A DNA stretch of 64,000 nt from Capnocytophaga sp. oral taxon 863 str. F0517 (GCF_000466425.1 NZ_KE992083.1:1-64000); one strand, 5' to 3'; positions 17,657 to 28,037 are shown, counted from the first letter of the stretch. The notes: a model not told the origin generated them from the sequence alone. Translations and numbers: made by a program.

Positions 17657-19396
17657 ATGATACCTACGTATAATGAAAGCTTAGCTTCAGCCCAAAAAGA
17701 GTATAATAACCTTAATGATCAATACAATCGTATGGGGCTGTTACGACTTCTTGTGATGGGAGGTATCATAGCTTTGGTATATTGCCTTATTCAGGAGCCC
17801 TCTCTTATAATGGCTGTAGCTTCTCTGCTTGCTATTGTTTCCTTTCTTCTGCTGGTGGTAAGGCATAAAAAAATAAGCACTCTTAGGGCTATTGCCAAAG
17901 CAAAGATACGCATTAATGAGCAAGAAATAGACTTCCTGACGCATCACACCTTTTTTGCTGACAACGGAAAAGCCTTTGAGGAAGATAACCACCCTTACGC
18001 CTATGATTTGGACATACTTGGTGAGCGCTCACTCTATCAGTATATTAATCGTACTCATACCTTCTTAGGCAGGAAGCTCTTAGCTGAGCGTTTGCTCCAC
18101 CCCTCTACTGATGAAATTATACACACTCAAGCCCAAATCCAAGCCCTTACTCCTGACCTAAATTGGAGACAAACCTTTATGGCATACGCCCAACAAATTG
18201 ACGATAGTGAGGATTTCTATACCAAGCTACACCAATGGGCAAACGCTCCTGCAAAAAGGCTTAGTAAGCTTACCCGTGTGTTCATTATCCTATCACCTAT
18301 CTTGCTTGTCATAAGCCTTTTGCTAGGTTATGTAGGAAACTTTGAGGGCGCTACCTTAATTGCTAAGGTTTTAATATCTGTACATTTGTTGGTCTTTTTT
18401 TTCTTTATCGGACGTATCACCCAAGAAAAACTTGGTTTTGAGCGTACTTATGCCATTTTGTATGCTTTCAAAGAGTGCATCGCACAGGTAGAGAGGCGCT
18501 TTCCTGATAAAAATAAGCAAGCGAGTAGCCATATAGCCCAGCTTTCCCGCCTATTGGATGATTTGGACAGTGTCGCGAATATCCTCGTATCTATCCCCTT
18601 AAATATACTTACCTTCTATCACCTCCACCGATATGGCAGCCTACTTCAGTGGAAAGCCCTTCACGGAGGAGAAGTTACTCAATGGTTAGAGTCTGTCGCT
18701 GACACTGAGGTGCTTTGTAGCTTCGCTAACTTCAGTTACAACCACCCTGAGTTTGCTTATCCTACACTCAACCAAGAGTATAAGGTTACCTTTGAGGGCG
18801 TAGGTCACCCGCTTATCCGTAAAGAAGAGCGCATTACCAATGATATAGCCCTCAGTGAGCAGGCTTTTGTGCTACTTACAGGCTCCAATATGTCTGGGAA
18901 AAGTACTTTTTTGCGCACCTTAGGGGTCAATATGCTGCTTACTTTAGTAGGTTTGCCTGTATGTGCGCGTAAGGCAGTAGTACACCCATTACGTTTGTTG
19001 GCTTCTATGCGCTTATCAGACTCCCTAAGTGATGGTAAGTCGTACTTCTTTGCTGAAATCAACCGTATTCAACAAATCGTGGATACCCTACAACGTGAGC
19101 GCTGTTTTGTCCTCCTCGATGAAGTGCTCAGAGGTACGAACTCCGAAGACAAGCAACACGGAACTATTAAAATCATCGAGAAGCTACTTTCGCTCAAAGC
19201 CTTAGGAGTGCTTGCCACCCACGATATCGAAGTGTGTAACCTAACAAATCATTATCCTGAGCTCCTGCAAAACAAATGCTTTGAGTCTGAAATCAGCAAA
19301 GGGGAACTCACCTTCGATTATAAGCTGCGAGATGGAGTATGCAAGAACAAAAACGCAACTTTTCTAATGAAAAAACTAGGTATTATAGAGGAATAA
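17657..19396 (+). CDS. Membrane-anchored MutS-family ATPase
   Basis: A 579-residue protein. Two N-terminal hydrophobic segments (about residues 28-70) and another pair around 210-250 suggest membrane anchoring. Helical middle regions resemble MutS domain III. The C-terminal MutS ATPase carries Walker A GSNMSGKST (residues 409-417), Walker B CFVLLDEVLRGTN, and the ATHD switch. It lacks the MutS mismatch-binding N-terminal domain and the Smr domain of MutS2, so it is neither canonical MutS nor MutS2. The family is widespread in Bacteroidota with no firm function. It precedes the carbonic-anhydrase gene by 25 bp. Confidence 0.88.
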   Translation: MIPTYNESLASAQKEYNNLNDQYNRMGLLRLLVMGGIIALVYCLIQEPSLIMAVASLLAIVSFLLLVVRHKKISTLRAIAKAKIRINEQEIDFLTHHTFFADNGKAFEEDNHPYAYDLDILGERSLYQYINRTHTFLGRKLLAERLLHPSTDEIIHTQAQIQALTPDLNWRQTFMAYAQQIDDSEDFYTKLHQWANAPAKRLSKLTRVFIILSPILLVISLLLGYVGNFEGATLIAKVLISVHLLVFFFFIGRITQEKLGFERTYAILYAFKECIAQVERRFPDKNKQASSHIAQLSRLLDDLDSVANILVSIPLNILTFYHLHRYGSLLQWKALHGGEVTQWLESVADTEVLCSFANFSYNHPEFAYPTLNQEYKVTFEGVGHPLIRKEERITNDIALSEQAFVLLTGSNMSGKSTFLRTLGVNMLLTLVGLPVCARKAVVHPLRLLASMRLSDSLSDGKSYFFAEINRIQQIVDTLQRERCFVLLDEVLRGTNSEDKQHGTIKIIEKLLSLKALGVLATHDIEVCNLTNHYPELLQNKCFESEISKGELTFDYKLRDGVCKNKNATFLMKKLGIIEE

Positions 19397-19421
19397 TATA
19401 TCGTAACTAACATAATAGCAT

Positions 19422-19946
19422 ATGCCTATCATAAGAGAACTTAGGGGGAAAGCCCCCATTATAGGAAAAAACGTATTTATAGCCGAGACTGCTGTCCTTA
19501 TTGGTGAGGTTACTCTCGGAGAGGATTGTAGTATATGGTACAATGCCGTCCTTCGGGGCGATGTGAATGCTATTGTCATTGGCAACAAGGTAAATATACA
19601 GGACAATGTGATGGTACATTGTACCTATCAGAAAACCTCTACCACTATCGGCAACAATGTCTCTATAGGGCACAATGCCATCATACACGGCTGTACCCTT
19701 AAGGACAATGTCCTTATCGGTATGGGAGCCATCGTCTTGGATGGCTGTGTAGTGGAGAGTAACTCCATCGTGGCAGCAGGTGCCGTAGTTACCAAAGGTA
19801 CTCATATAGGATCGGGCGAAGTATGGGCGGGAGTCCCTGCCAAAAAGATTAAGGACATCTCCCCTGAACTCACCGAAGGAGAAATCAATCGTATTGCTAA
19901 TGCGTATGTAAAGTATGCCCAGTGGTACCAAGAAAGTGAAGAGTAA
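19422..19946 (+). CDS. Gamma-carbonic-anhydrase-family hexapeptide protein (YrdA/PaaY type)
   Basis: A 174-residue left-handed beta-helix made of hexapeptide repeats (for example [20 protein letters not shown]). Three histidines that bind the catalytic metal in the family are visible in MVHCT and [10 protein letters not shown]. The length is typical. Members catalyse CO2 hydration or act as thioesterase-like relatives; activity varies between homologues. It lies between the MutS-like gene and uvrA on one strand with short gaps, so co-transcription is plausible. Confidence 0.88.
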   Translation: MPIIRELRGKAPIIGKNVFIAETAVLIGEVTLGEDCSIWYNAVLRGDVNAIVIGNKVNIQDNVMVHCTYQKTSTTIGNNVSIGHNAIIHGCTLKDNVLIGMGAIVLDGCVVESNSIVAAGAVVTKGTHIGSGEVWAGVPAKKIKDISPELTEGEINRIANAYVKYAQWYQESEE

Positions 19947-20000
19947 AGCCAGCGAATACATGGAGCTGGGTATGTGGATGAATAGTGAAAAATAAAAAAA

Positions 20001-22748
20001 ATGAAAGAAGAACAAATCCTTATCAAAGGAGCTAAATTACATAATCTTAAAGACATCAGTGTAGCTATTCCCAAAGGGAAATTAGTGGTGGTAACAGGGC
20101 TTTCAGGCTCTGGAAAATCCACATTGGCTTTCGATACCCTCTATGCGGAAGGGCAACGCCGCTATGTAGAAAGCCTAAGTTCCTATGCCCGTCAGTTCTT
20201 GGGTAGGTTGGACAAGCCTAAGGTGGATTTCATTGAGAACATCTCCCCTGCTATCGCTATTGAGCAGAAGGTCAATACCAGCAACCCTCGCTCCACAGTG
20301 GGTACCTCTACCGAGGTGTATGACTACCTAAAACTACTCTTTGCTCGGGTGGGGCATACCTTTTCCCCTATATCGGGCAGAGAGGTCAAGAAAGATACCG
20401 TCTCCGATGTGGTAGACTTTATCCTTTCCTTCCCTGATGAACACAAGCTATTACTGCTCTCCCCGATTACCCTTAGTACAGGACGTACCTACGAGCAGAC
20501 ACTCCGCCTATTGGAAGAGCAGGGATATGTCCGTATCAAGTATCAAGGGGAAGTGGTGCGCCTGAGTGACTTGGATTTCAAGAATGTCAAAAGTGACTTT
20601 CAGTTGGTGGTAGAGCGCATTGTAGTAGATCACGAGGAAGAGACCGCCCAGCGCTTGGCCGACTCGGTAAGTACCGCCTTCTTCGAGGGAAAAGGCGTTT
20701 GCTCTGTAGAGGACTTGACCACAGGAGAGGAACATCACTTCTCCAACCAGTTTGAAGCGGATGGGATTACTTTCTTGGAGCCTAATGTGCATCTCTTTAG
20801 CTTCAACAACCCCTATGGCGCTTGTCCTGTATGTGAGGGTTATGGTGATACCATAGGGCTTGATGAGACACTCATCGTACCCAATACCTCCCTTTCGATA
20901 TATGACAACGCGATCTATCCTTGGCGTGGGGAGACCATGTCGTGGTTCAGAGATCAGTTGGTCAATAACGCCTATAAGTTTGACTTCCCTATCCACCGCC
21001 CTTGGTACGAACTTACCGAAGCACAAAAGCAGCTTGTATGGGATGGCAATGAGTATTTTACAGGGCTTACCGCCTTTTTCAAGGAATTGGAAGAAAAGAA
21101 CTATAAGATACAAAACCGAGTGATGTTGGCACGCTACCGCGGTAAAACGACTTGTTATGCCTGTGGAGGTAAGCGACTCCGACCTGAAGCCAATTATGTT
21201 CGGGTAGGAGGCAAATCCATTTCTGATTTGGTCTCTATGCCAATTTCTGATTTGGTCATTTTCTTTGATAGCCTATCGCTCAAGACCTACGAACAGAAGG
21301 TCGCCGAACGTCTCTTGAGAGAGATACACAACCGCTTGCACTATCTGTTGGATGTTGGTTTGGGCTACCTCACCCTTAACCGCAAGTCCAATAGTCTATC
21401 AGGGGGAGAGAGTCAGCGTATCAACTTGGCCACCTCCTTAGGGAGTAGTTTGGTGGGTTCCATGTATATTTTGGACGAACCCAGTATTGGGCTACATCCT
21501 AAAGATACGGAACGCCTTATTCACGTACTCGAATCCCTTAGAGACATAGGCAACACCGTCATCGTCGTGGAGCACGATGAAGATATTATGAAAGCAGCCG
21601 ACTATATCATAGATATAGGCCCCGAAGCGGGTACCCTCGGCGGAGAAGTGGTCGCCACAGGCACCTATGAGGAACTCCTCAAGGCTCCTACCCTCACGGG
21701 GGAATACCTTAGCGGTAGGCGCACTATAGAAATACCTAAAAAAGCGCGTACCTCCAAGCACTTTATCGAAATCAAAGGCGCTCGTGCCAATAATCTAAAG
21801 AATATAGATGTTACTTTCCCCTTGGATATGCTCACGGTAGTAACCGGTGTATCAGGTAGTGGCAAGAGTACCTTGGTGAAGCATATCCTCTACCCTGCCC
21901 TTTTGCGCAAGCTCGAACAACCTACGGACAAGATAGGTGAGTACAGCAGTATGGACGGGAAGTTCTCCCATATCAAGCGCGTAGAGTTTGTCGATCAAAA
22001 TCCCATAGGAAAGTCCACCCGTTCCAATCCTGTAACTTATATCAAGGCTTATGATGATATTCGTCAGCTCTTTGCCTCCCAGAAGCTCGCTAAGATGCGT
22101 GGGTATACGGCCAAGCACTTCTCTTTCAATACCGAAGGTGGGCGCTGTGAGACCTGCAAGGGGGAAGGCGAAGTGACTATAGAAATGCAGTTCATGGCCG
22201 ATGTACACCTAACTTGTGAAGCCTGTGATGGCAAGCGCTTCAAGCCTGAAATTCTGGAAGTTACTTTCCAAGGAAAGAACATACACGACCTATTGGAAAC
22301 CACCATTGACGATGCAGTAGCTTTCTTTACCCAGCACAAGCAGGAAAAAATCGCCCAAAAGCTCCTCCCCTTGCAAGAGGTAGGTTTAGGCTATGTAACC
22401 TTAGGGCAACCCTCTTCTACCCTTTCAGGTGGGGAAGCGCAACGTATCAAATTGGCTTCCTTCTTAGTGAAGTCCTATCAGGAAACCCCAACCCTCTTTA
22501 TCTTTGACGAGCCTACCACAGGGCTTCACTTCCACGATATAGGCAAGCTACTACGCTCCTTCAATGCGCTGATAGAGCGCGGGCACTCTATTATCGTGAT
22601 AGAACACAATGTAGAGGTCATTCGCCGAGCCGACTATATCATAGACTTAGGCCGAGAAGGTGGAGCACTGGGAGGAAACCTCGTAGCCACAGGTACCCCA
22701 GAGGAAATTAAGAAAAACAAAAATAGCTATACAGGACAATACATATGA
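20001..22748 (+). CDS. uvrA: Excinuclease ABC subunit A
   Basis: A 915-residue damage-sensing ATPase of nucleotide excision repair. Two ABC modules are present: Walker [10 protein letters not shown] near residue 33 and GVSGSGKST near 616, with signatures SLSGGESQR and TLSGGEAQR. Zinc-binding Cys pairs are seen in [17 protein letters not shown] and CETCKGEGE...CEACDGKRF. The motif [14 protein letters not shown] is diagnostic. It works with UvrB to load UvrC at bulky lesions. Its stop overlaps the ATG of the next gene by four bases (ATGA), indicating translational coupling. Confidence 0.98.
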   Translation: MKEEQILIKGAKLHNLKDISVAIPKGKLVVVTGLSGSGKSTLAFDTLYAEGQRRYVESLSSYARQFLGRLDKPKVDFIENISPAIAIEQKVNTSNPRSTVGTSTEVYDYLKLLFARVGHTFSPISGREVKKDTVSDVVDFILSFPDEHKLLLLSPITLSTGRTYEQTLRLLEEQGYVRIKYQGEVVRLSDLDFKNVKSDFQLVVERIVVDHEEETAQRLADSVSTAFFEGKGVCSVEDLTTGEEHHFSNQFEADGITFLEPNVHLFSFNNPYGACPVCEGYGDTIGLDETLIVPNTSLSIYDNAIYPWRGETMSWFRDQLVNNAYKFDFPIHRPWYELTEAQKQLVWDGNEYFTGLTAFFKELEEKNYKIQNRVMLARYRGKTTCYACGGKRLRPEANYVRVGGKSISDLVSMPISDLVIFFDSLSLKTYEQKVAERLLREIHNRLHYLLDVGLGYLTLNRKSNSLSGGESQRINLATSLGSSLVGSMYILDEPSIGLHPKDTERLIHVLESLRDIGNTVIVVEHDEDIMKAADYIIDIGPEAGTLGGEVVATGTYEELLKAPTLTGEYLSGRRTIEIPKKARTSKHFIEIKGARANNLKNIDVTFPLDMLTVVTGVSGSGKSTLVKHILYPALLRKLEQPTDKIGEYSSMDGKFSHIKRVEFVDQNPIGKSTRSNPVTYIKAYDDIRQLFASQKLAKMRGYTAKHFSFNTEGGRCETCKGEGEVTIEMQFMADVHLTCEACDGKRFKPEILEVTFQGKNIHDLLETTIDDAVAFFTQHKQEKIAQKLLPLQEVGLGYVTLGQPSSTLSGGEAQRIKLASFLVKSYQETPTLFIFDEPTTGLHFHDIGKLLRSFNALIERGHSIIVIEHNVEVIRRADYIIDLGREGGALGGNLVATGTPEEIKKNKNSYTGQYI

Positions 22749-23308
22749 ACAAGAAAGCCCTCCGTACCCTTTACAAGCAAAAACGAGCCACCATTTCCGC
22801 TGAGCAACAAGCTCTTTTGAGCCAGCAGATAGCCCAACAGGCTTTGAGGCTTCCCATTTGGGATAAGCAGGTTTTCCATAGCTTTCTTTCTATCATCTCT
22901 TTTGGAGAAGTGGATACCAGCCACCTTATCCGCCTTTTGCAGGAGCGTGAAAAGACTCTGGTCGTTTCTCGTACCCTAATGGAGACGGTACATATGGAAC
23001 ACTTTCGCTACGACCCTTCCCAGATAGAGGCCAATAACAAATGGCATATCCCTGAACCCCAAGGAGGAATTCCTATAAAGAGTGAAGAGATCGAAGTCGT
23101 TTTTGTACCTCTCTTAGCTTATGATACCAAGGGCAACCGCGTAGGCTATGGAAAAGGTTTTTATGACATCTTTTTAGAAGAATGCAAGAAAGATACTCTC
23201 AAAGTGGGACTTTCTTTCTTCCCCCCTGAACCTCTCATAGAAGACGTAAGAGAAGGCGATATCGCCTTGGACTATGTAGTAACTCCCGAGAGAGTTTTTA
23301 AGTTTTGA
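22745..23308 (+). CDS. 5-formyltetrahydrofolate cyclo-ligase
   Basis: A 187-residue cytosolic enzyme that converts 5-formyl-THF to 5,10-methenyl-THF with ATP. The family's C-terminal signature GYGKGFYDIFLEE is intact, and the N-terminal basic region (LYKQKRATIS) is typical. Coupled to uvrA by a 4-bp overlap, a pairing often seen in Bacteroidota without an obvious metabolic reason. Confidence 0.93.
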   Translation: MNKKALRTLYKQKRATISAEQQALLSQQIAQQALRLPIWDKQVFHSFLSIISFGEVDTSHLIRLLQEREKTLVVSRTLMETVHMEHFRYDPSQIEANNKWHIPEPQGGIPIKSEEIEVVFVPLLAYDTKGNRVGYGKGFYDIFLEECKKDTLKVGLSFFPPEPLIEDVREGDIALDYVVTPERVFKF

Positions 23309-23321
23309 GTTAAGAGATAGA

Positions 23322-23349
23322 TTGTTTAAAAAATAAATTCGTACATTTG
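23322..23349 (+). promoter_or_regulatory. Promoter of the lipoprotein gene at 23437
   Basis: TTG at 23322-23324 and TACATTTG at 23342-23349, 17 bp apart. The distance to the chosen start leaves a leader of about 80 nt. Confidence 0.65.
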
Positions 23350-23436
23350 TGTCATTATTGAAAATTGATGATGCCAATCTCAAGGACGGTTAAGAGCCTT
23401 GAAAACATAAATTTGCAACTTATAATTTATTATTTA

Positions 23437-24159
23437 ATGAAAAAAATATTTTTATTTTTAGGAGCTATGGTTGTTCTAAGCTCCTGTAGTCCAATGAAGT
23501 ACCAGGTATACACCGTAACTTCTACCACTCCGGAAGTTCAGAATAGTGGTTCGGCTTTACATTTCGAGAACGAAGATTGTAGAATCAGCTATCATTTTTG
23601 GGAACTCTATGGAAATGTCACTTTTATGGTGTATAACAAGACTGACAAAGACTTAGTCTTAGACTTGAACAAATCTTTTTTCGTAAAGAATGACCAAGCC
23701 TTTGATTATGTAAATTACAATGAACAAATCCACCCCATATCGGTCATTCCTCCTAAAACTTTCAAGGTAATCCCAACCAAGGGTATTATCAATGCCCCTT
23801 TCGCCACTTGTGATTTCCCTTTTAAGATTACTGGAAAGATAGAGAAACGTGAGATAAACTTCTCAGCCAACAATTCCCCTATTAGATTTGACAATATCAT
23901 CACTTATAGTATTGATAATCAAGAAAAGCGAATCAACAATAACTTCTATATTTCAAAGATAGGCAATTACAAACAAGGAGAGGTCATGGCCTATGTCAGG
24001 GAGGAGTCTTGCGGCAAGAAAGGGCTTTCTCGAAATGTCTTTAAGGATCCAGCCCCTAACAAGTTTTTCTATTCTGAAGTAAATGAAAAAGCTGCTATAG
24101 GAACTGCCGCTTCCTTAGGGCTAATTGGTATACTTATACATGAGGTAAATAAGAAATAA
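23437..24159 (+). CDS. Unknown lipoprotein
   Basis: About 240 residues from MKKIFLFLGAMVVLSSCSPM, a clear lipoprotein signal with the lipobox cysteine at residue 17. A longer frame from 23365 adds 24 residues that would bury the signal, so I reject it. The mature part looks like a beta-sandwich (YGNVTFMVYNKTDKDLVLDL) and has a final hydrophobic stretch near residues 218-234 (TAASLGLIGILIHEV). I recognise it as a recurring Bacteroidota lipoprotein type but know no function. It is transcribed from its own promoter. Confidence 0.8.
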   Translation: MKKIFLFLGAMVVLSSCSPMKYQVYTVTSTTPEVQNSGSALHFENEDCRISYHFWELYGNVTFMVYNKTDKDLVLDLNKSFFVKNDQAFDYVNYNEQIHPISVIPPKTFKVIPTKGIINAPFATCDFPFKITGKIEKREINFSANNSPIRFDNIITYSIDNQEKRINNNFYISKIGNYKQGEVMAYVREESCGKKGLSRNVFKDPAPNKFFYSEVNEKAAIGTAASLGLIGILIHEVNKK

Positions 24160-24184
24160 GGTTAGAGCTAAATCCCTTCAATTA

Positions 24185-24222
24185 TCAAAATTAACAATTA
24201 ACCATTGATAATTAACAATTAA
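24185..24222. repeat. AATTAACAATT-type intergenic repeat
   Basis: TTAACAATTAACC followed by ATAATTAACAATTA precedes the phnA-like gene. A related TCAATTGTTAATTGTTAATT lies at 9432-9451. Low-complexity dispersed repeats of this kind are common between genes in Bacteroidota. Confidence 0.5.
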
Positions 24223-24236
24223 AAGTTGTATTTTTG
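24205..24236 (+). promoter_or_regulatory. Promoter of the PhnA-family gene
   Basis: TTG at 24205-24207 and TATTTTTG at 24229-24236, separated by 21 bp and lying 37 bp before the start codon. Confidence 0.65.
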
Positions 24237-24273
24237 CCGCTTGTAAACCCCATGTGGCAAAAATACAACTTCA

Positions 24274-24852
24274 ATGTTATTAGATGATTTAAAAAAGCGC
24301 AGTGGGAACTGTTGCGAACTATGTGGAAGCACCACTTCTCTAAGTATCTACCAAGTACCACCCTCCAAGGTTGGAGGCGTAGATGATAGCCTTTTGGCTT
24401 GTGAAACATGTATTAGCCAAATAAATAACCCTGAAACTATGGACAGCAACCATTGGCGTTGTCTGAACGATAGTATGTGGAGTGAGCACCTCCCTGTGAA
24501 AGTGATGGCTTGGCGTATGCTAAACCGACTCAAAGGGGAGGGATGGTCTCTAGATTTGCTCAATATGCTATATCTTACGGAGGAAGAATTGGCTTTTGCC
24601 CAAGCGCTTAATGACCACTTGGAAGAAGGCGAAAAAGTCATTCATAAGGATAGCAATGGAGCTGTACTTTCTGCTGGAGACAATGTGGTACTTATCAAAG
24701 ACTTAAAAGTCAAAGGGAGCAGTATGGTCGCCAAACAGGGTACTGTAGTGCGCAAGATAGCCTTAGACCCTGAAAATGCGCAATATATAGAAGGGAAAGT
24801 AGAGGGGCAACAGATTGTAATCCTTACCCAATATGTAAAGAAAACCACCTAA
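24274..24852 (+). CDS. PhnA/YjdM-family zinc-ribbon protein
   Basis: A 192-residue cytosolic protein. An N-terminal zinc site is visible in NCCELCGS and ACETCISQI. The C-terminal region with VIHKDSNGAVLSAGDNVVLIKDLKVKG is the PhnA/YjdM signature domain, an SH3-like fold. Despite the historic name, the family has no proven role in phosphonate breakdown. A helical middle insert (about residues 45-120) makes it longer than E. coli YjdM (about 110 residues), as is usual in Bacteroidota. Confidence 0.85.
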   Translation: MLLDDLKKRSGNCCELCGSTTSLSIYQVPPSKVGGVDDSLLACETCISQINNPETMDSNHWRCLNDSMWSEHLPVKVMAWRMLNRLKGEGWSLDLLNMLYLTEEELAFAQALNDHLEEGEKVIHKDSNGAVLSAGDNVVLIKDLKVKGSSMVAKQGTVVRKIALDPENAQYIEGKVEGQQIVILTQYVKKTT

Positions 24853-24876
24853 ATACTTCATTTCCAAATATCTGAA

Positions 24877-26019
24877 ATGAAACGAATTATTATTCTATAT
24901 CTCCTTATAGGAAGCCTGCTGAGCTGTGAGCCACAGAAAAAGAAAGAAGTCGCCCACACTCAGGAGGCTAAAACCGTATATATCAAGAACTACACTTACC
25001 CAGAGCTCACAGAAGAAGCTACTGAAAATATACGTAACTGGTACGAACTGAAGACCATCTACCAAATCCTACTGAGTATCTCTCCTGAACAGCAGTCTGT
25101 TTCCCTTTTGGAGCATAGCAATCCTGATTCGCTTTATGTATATAAGCGGCTCTATCCTAATGCCAAAGAGAATATCCAGACCAATGGAAATCTGATGCAG
25201 GATTGGCGCATCTTGGAGTCTCCTTCCGATACGGCCTACAAGTTCGTCAAGCACAAGGCCGATGAAGTCTCCTCTTTTGCTTGGGAGACACTCTTGCTCA
25301 AGGAGCTTCCCTATACTTTCTCGGTGCGTATGTTCCCTTCCTCTGGAATAAAAAAAGTAAAGTTGGAGGTAGTGCGCCAAAAGGATAAAAAAATCATACG
25401 TGAGCAGTTCCTACGCTTGGATAGCCTCTCGCTTAACCACTTGGAACCTTATACCAAGCTCTCCGCTGTAAATGACGGTTGGGTGAAGGTAGATATACAG
25501 GTAGAGACTCCCCTATATGGCAAATATACTTTTGCTATCAACTATGATGAGCAAGAAGTAGCGGAAGATTATATCTCTTTCTATCGTTCGGAACTACTTC
25601 TACCTATCAAATACTATAAAGAAGTAGAAAAATCCGGAGAAAAACTCCTTAGTAACCCCAAAAACATCAAGAGTTCCTATAATAGCATCTACTTCTGGCT
25701 TTTCCAAATAGAAGATGAACTCCGACAGCTATGGGCTAAGGACAATTTCCCTGAAAAACTCCGCCGAGATGAAATAAAGGCTCGTCTGAAGCTCTTCGAA
25801 ACCTATGTCCGCCGCCTCTCCAGTGAAGTAAAGGAAAACCCTCAACTGAGCAAGGAGGATGTACAAAAAGGCATTGGGGATATACGAGAGTCGTTTGCCT
25901 CTGTCATTCGTTATATCAATTTTCTCAACAAAGAAAAATTGGATGACAAGCTCGGCACGCTCCTTAGCAACCCAGACTCCCTGAACAACAACCTACATCC
26001 CCTACTCCCCTCCCAATGA
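24877..26019 (+). CDS. Unknown lipoprotein coupled to recO
   Basis: A 380-residue protein with a lipoprotein signal (MKRIIILYLLIGSLLSCEPQ, Cys at residue 17) and a charged spacer (KKKEVAHTQEAK). The mature part has a beta-rich middle (residues about 120-215) and a helical C-terminal third with many Lys/Glu residues. No family is recognised. Its last codons overlap the recO start by four bases, so it is translated in the recO operon, though its lipid anchor puts it in the envelope. Confidence 0.8.
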   Translation: MKRIIILYLLIGSLLSCEPQKKKEVAHTQEAKTVYIKNYTYPELTEEATENIRNWYELKTIYQILLSISPEQQSVSLLEHSNPDSLYVYKRLYPNAKENIQTNGNLMQDWRILESPSDTAYKFVKHKADEVSSFAWETLLLKELPYTFSVRMFPSSGIKKVKLEVVRQKDKKIIREQFLRLDSLSLNHLEPYTKLSAVNDGWVKVDIQVETPLYGKYTFAINYDEQEVAEDYISFYRSELLLPIKYYKEVEKSGEKLLSNPKNIKSSYNSIYFWLFQIEDELRQLWAKDNFPEKLRRDEIKARLKLFETYVRRLSSEVKENPQLSKEDVQKGIGDIRESFASVIRYINFLNKEKLDDKLGTLLSNPDSLNNNLHPLLPSQ

Positions 26020-26726
26020 TACAGACCAAGGCCATCGTACTTTCTGCTATTAAATTCCAAGAAACGAGCCTTATCGTACGTTGCTATACACAGCAGGGGG
26101 TGCGCTCTTACCTGCTCAAGGGCGTACTAAGGCATAAGAAAAAGGCCATTACCCCGGCCTACTTCCAACCCTTAAGTCAGCTGGAGCTTATCACCACCGA
26201 TCGCCAAGATGGTACTTTGGAATACATCAAGGAAGTAAGGGTCAGCTATCCCTATAAAAGTCTGCAACAGAGTGTAATCCGCAGTTCTGTCCTATTCTTT
26301 CTCTCCGAGATAGGCAGCCAAGTGTTACAGGAGGAAGTCGCAAATGCTTCCCTTTTTTCCTTTTGGGAGGAGAACCTGCAATGGTATGATAGGGCGGAAC
26401 ACTTTGCCAACTTTCATCTGAAATTCCTCACGGATCTTACCTTCCACTTAGGGGTACTGCCCAATACAAATGCCTTAGAACTCCCCTATTTTGATTTGGA
26501 AGCAGGGGTATTTGTCCCTATGCACAATGGGCATTTCCTGATGAGTGAGAGCGAAAGCCTACTTTTGAAATTCTTTCTCACCCACTCCATGGAAGAAGTC
26601 TGCCAGCTAAGAATGAGCCGAACAGAGCGCAATGACCTCTTGGAGCAACTGCTGAACTATTACCGCTGGCACCTACCTTCCTTTAAGATTCCCCACTCAT
26701 GGGAAGTCCTCAAAAGCATATTATAA
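26016..26726 (+). CDS. recO: DNA repair protein RecO
   Basis: A 236-residue recombination mediator. The N-terminal OB-fold (TKAIVLSAIKFQETSLIVRCYTQ) is typical, including the switch from ssDNA binding to the helical C-terminal region. It works with RecF and RecR to load RecA on SSB-coated gaps. The four-cysteine zinc motif of many RecO proteins is not visible, as in other Bacteroidota homologues. Overlaps the preceding lipoprotein gene by 4 bp and is followed by the ruvB promoter. Confidence 0.9.
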   Translation: MIQTKAIVLSAIKFQETSLIVRCYTQQGVRSYLLKGVLRHKKKAITPAYFQPLSQLELITTDRQDGTLEYIKEVRVSYPYKSLQQSVIRSSVLFFLSEIGSQVLQEEVANASLFSFWEENLQWYDRAEHFANFHLKFLTDLTFHLGVLPNTNALELPYFDLEAGVFVPMHNGHFLMSESESLLLKFFLTHSMEEVCQLRMSRTERNDLLEQLLNYYRWHLPSFKIPHSWEVLKSIL

Positions 26727-26728
26727 AC

Positions 26729-26759
26729 TTGCTTTCTAAGGAATTTTATTGTACTTTTG
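26729..26759 (+). promoter_or_regulatory. ruvB promoter
   Basis: TTG at 26729-26731 and TACTTTTG at 26752-26759 with a 20-bp spacer, 29 bp before the ruvB ATG. Confidence 0.8.
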
Positions 26760-26788
26760 TGGCGTGGTTAATTTGACCCAATGATTCT

Positions 26789-27814
26789 ATGAACGCAAAC
26801 CTAAATCCAGAAAAAAACAACCTTTCTCCCCAAGAGTTGGATATAGAACGTGCCTTGCGGCCACTCTCGTTTGAAGACTTTACCGGGCAGGAGGCTATTC
26901 TGGAGAACCTTAAAATATTCGTCAAGGCAGCTAATCTCCGTGGCGAAGCGCTCGACCATACCCTCTTCCATGGCCCTCCTGGACTGGGGAAAACGACCCT
27001 TGCCAATATCTTGGCCAATGAGCTGGGGGTAGGTATCAAAATCACCTCAGGCCCAGTGTTGGACAAGCCTGGGGATTTGGCAGGACTTCTAACCAATTTA
27101 GAGCCACGTGATGTGCTTTTTATTGACGAAATTCACCGCCTTAGCCCCATTGTAGAGGAATACCTCTATTCAGCTATGGAGGATTACAAGATAGACATCA
27201 TGATAGAGTCCGGCCCCAATGCCCGTACCGTACAGATCAGCCTCAACCCCTTTACCCTTATTGGCGCCACTACCCGTTCGGGCTTGCTTACCGCACCTAT
27301 GCGAGCACGTTTTGGTATCCAAAGTAGGCTACAATACTATACTACCGAACTGCTGGCCACTATCCTACAGCGCAGTGCTTATATCTTGGGTGTACCCATC
27401 TCTGAAGAGGCGGCCATAGAGCTGGCCGGACGTAGCCGAGGCACCCCTCGTATTGCCAATGCACTGCTAAGGCGTGTTCGTGATTTTGCCCAAATCAAAG
27501 GCAATGGCAAGATTGACATAGAAATCACCCGCTTTGCCCTCAAAGCCCTCAATGTAGATGCACACGGCTTGGACGAAATGGACAATAAGATCCTCCTTAC
27601 GATCATTGATAAGTTCAAGGGCGGCCCTGTGGGGATCACTACCCTTGCCACTGCTGTTTCTGAGAATGCCGAGACCCTGGAAGAGGTCTATGAACCCTTC
27701 CTGATCCAACAAGGCTTTATCATTCGTACCCCCCGCGGAAGAGAAGTTACTGACCTTGCTTATAAGCATCTAGGAAAAGTACGATTCCATGATGGGCAAC
27801 CAACCCTGTTTTAA
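26789..27814 (+). CDS. ruvB: Holliday junction branch migration helicase RuvB
   Basis: A 341-residue AAA+ motor of the RuvABC resolvasome. Walker [10 protein letters not shown] lies near residues 62-70, Walker [10 protein letters not shown] follows, sensor 1 is GATTRSG and the arginine finger region is RARFGI. The C-terminal winged helix ends in [12 protein letters not shown]. The length matches the family. It forms its own transcription unit with a strong promoter. Confidence 0.98.
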   Translation: MNANLNPEKNNLSPQELDIERALRPLSFEDFTGQEAILENLKIFVKAANLRGEALDHTLFHGPPGLGKTTLANILANELGVGIKITSGPVLDKPGDLAGLLTNLEPRDVLFIDEIHRLSPIVEEYLYSAMEDYKIDIMIESGPNARTVQISLNPFTLIGATTRSGLLTAPMRARFGIQSRLQYYTTELLATILQRSAYILGVPISEEAAIELAGRSRGTPRIANALLRRVRDFAQIKGNGKIDIEITRFALKALNVDAHGLDEMDNKILLTIIDKFKGGPVGITTLATAVSENAETLEEVYEPFLIQQGFIIRTPRGREVTDLAYKHLGKVRFHDGQPTLF

Positions 27815-27829
27815 AGAAAAGTAAAAGCT

Positions 27830-27970
27830 ATGCAATCCAATATAAAAGTAGTTACAGAGAATTTCCGAGCCATAGGTCATGCTGCTATTCAAATTAGCGG
27901 GATCACCGTGGTTTCTGGAGAAAATAGCTCGGGGAAAAGGACATTTACCCATAATAAAAAATATTGTTAA
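27830..27970 (+). pseudogene. Truncated P-loop ATPase fragment
   Basis: A 46-codon frame whose product contains ITVVSGENSSGKRT, the Walker A region of an AAA-type ATPase (expected GENSSGKST), right after a beta-strand start typical of that family (MQSNIKVVTEN). The Ser of GKS/T is changed to Arg, and the frame ends 15 residues later. It lies between ruvB and the lysS promoter. I read it as the surviving 5' end of a deleted gene. Confidence 0.6.
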
Positions 27971-27987
27971 TAATTAGCCCTTTATCA

Positions 27988-28017
27988 TTGCTCATTTCTC
28001 ATTATTTTGTATTTTTG
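27988..28017 (+). promoter_or_regulatory. lysS promoter
   Basis: TTG at 27988-27990 and TATTTTTG at 28010-28017, 19 bp apart, ending 20 bp before the lysS ATG. Confidence 0.8.
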
Positions 28018-28037
28018 CCCTCATAAATCTATACACC

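Noticed and set aside
19407-20015. A 200-codon antisense frame over the carbonic-anhydrase gene
   Set aside because: It mirrors the hexapeptide-encoding strand and shows no protein family; the sense gene is unambiguous.
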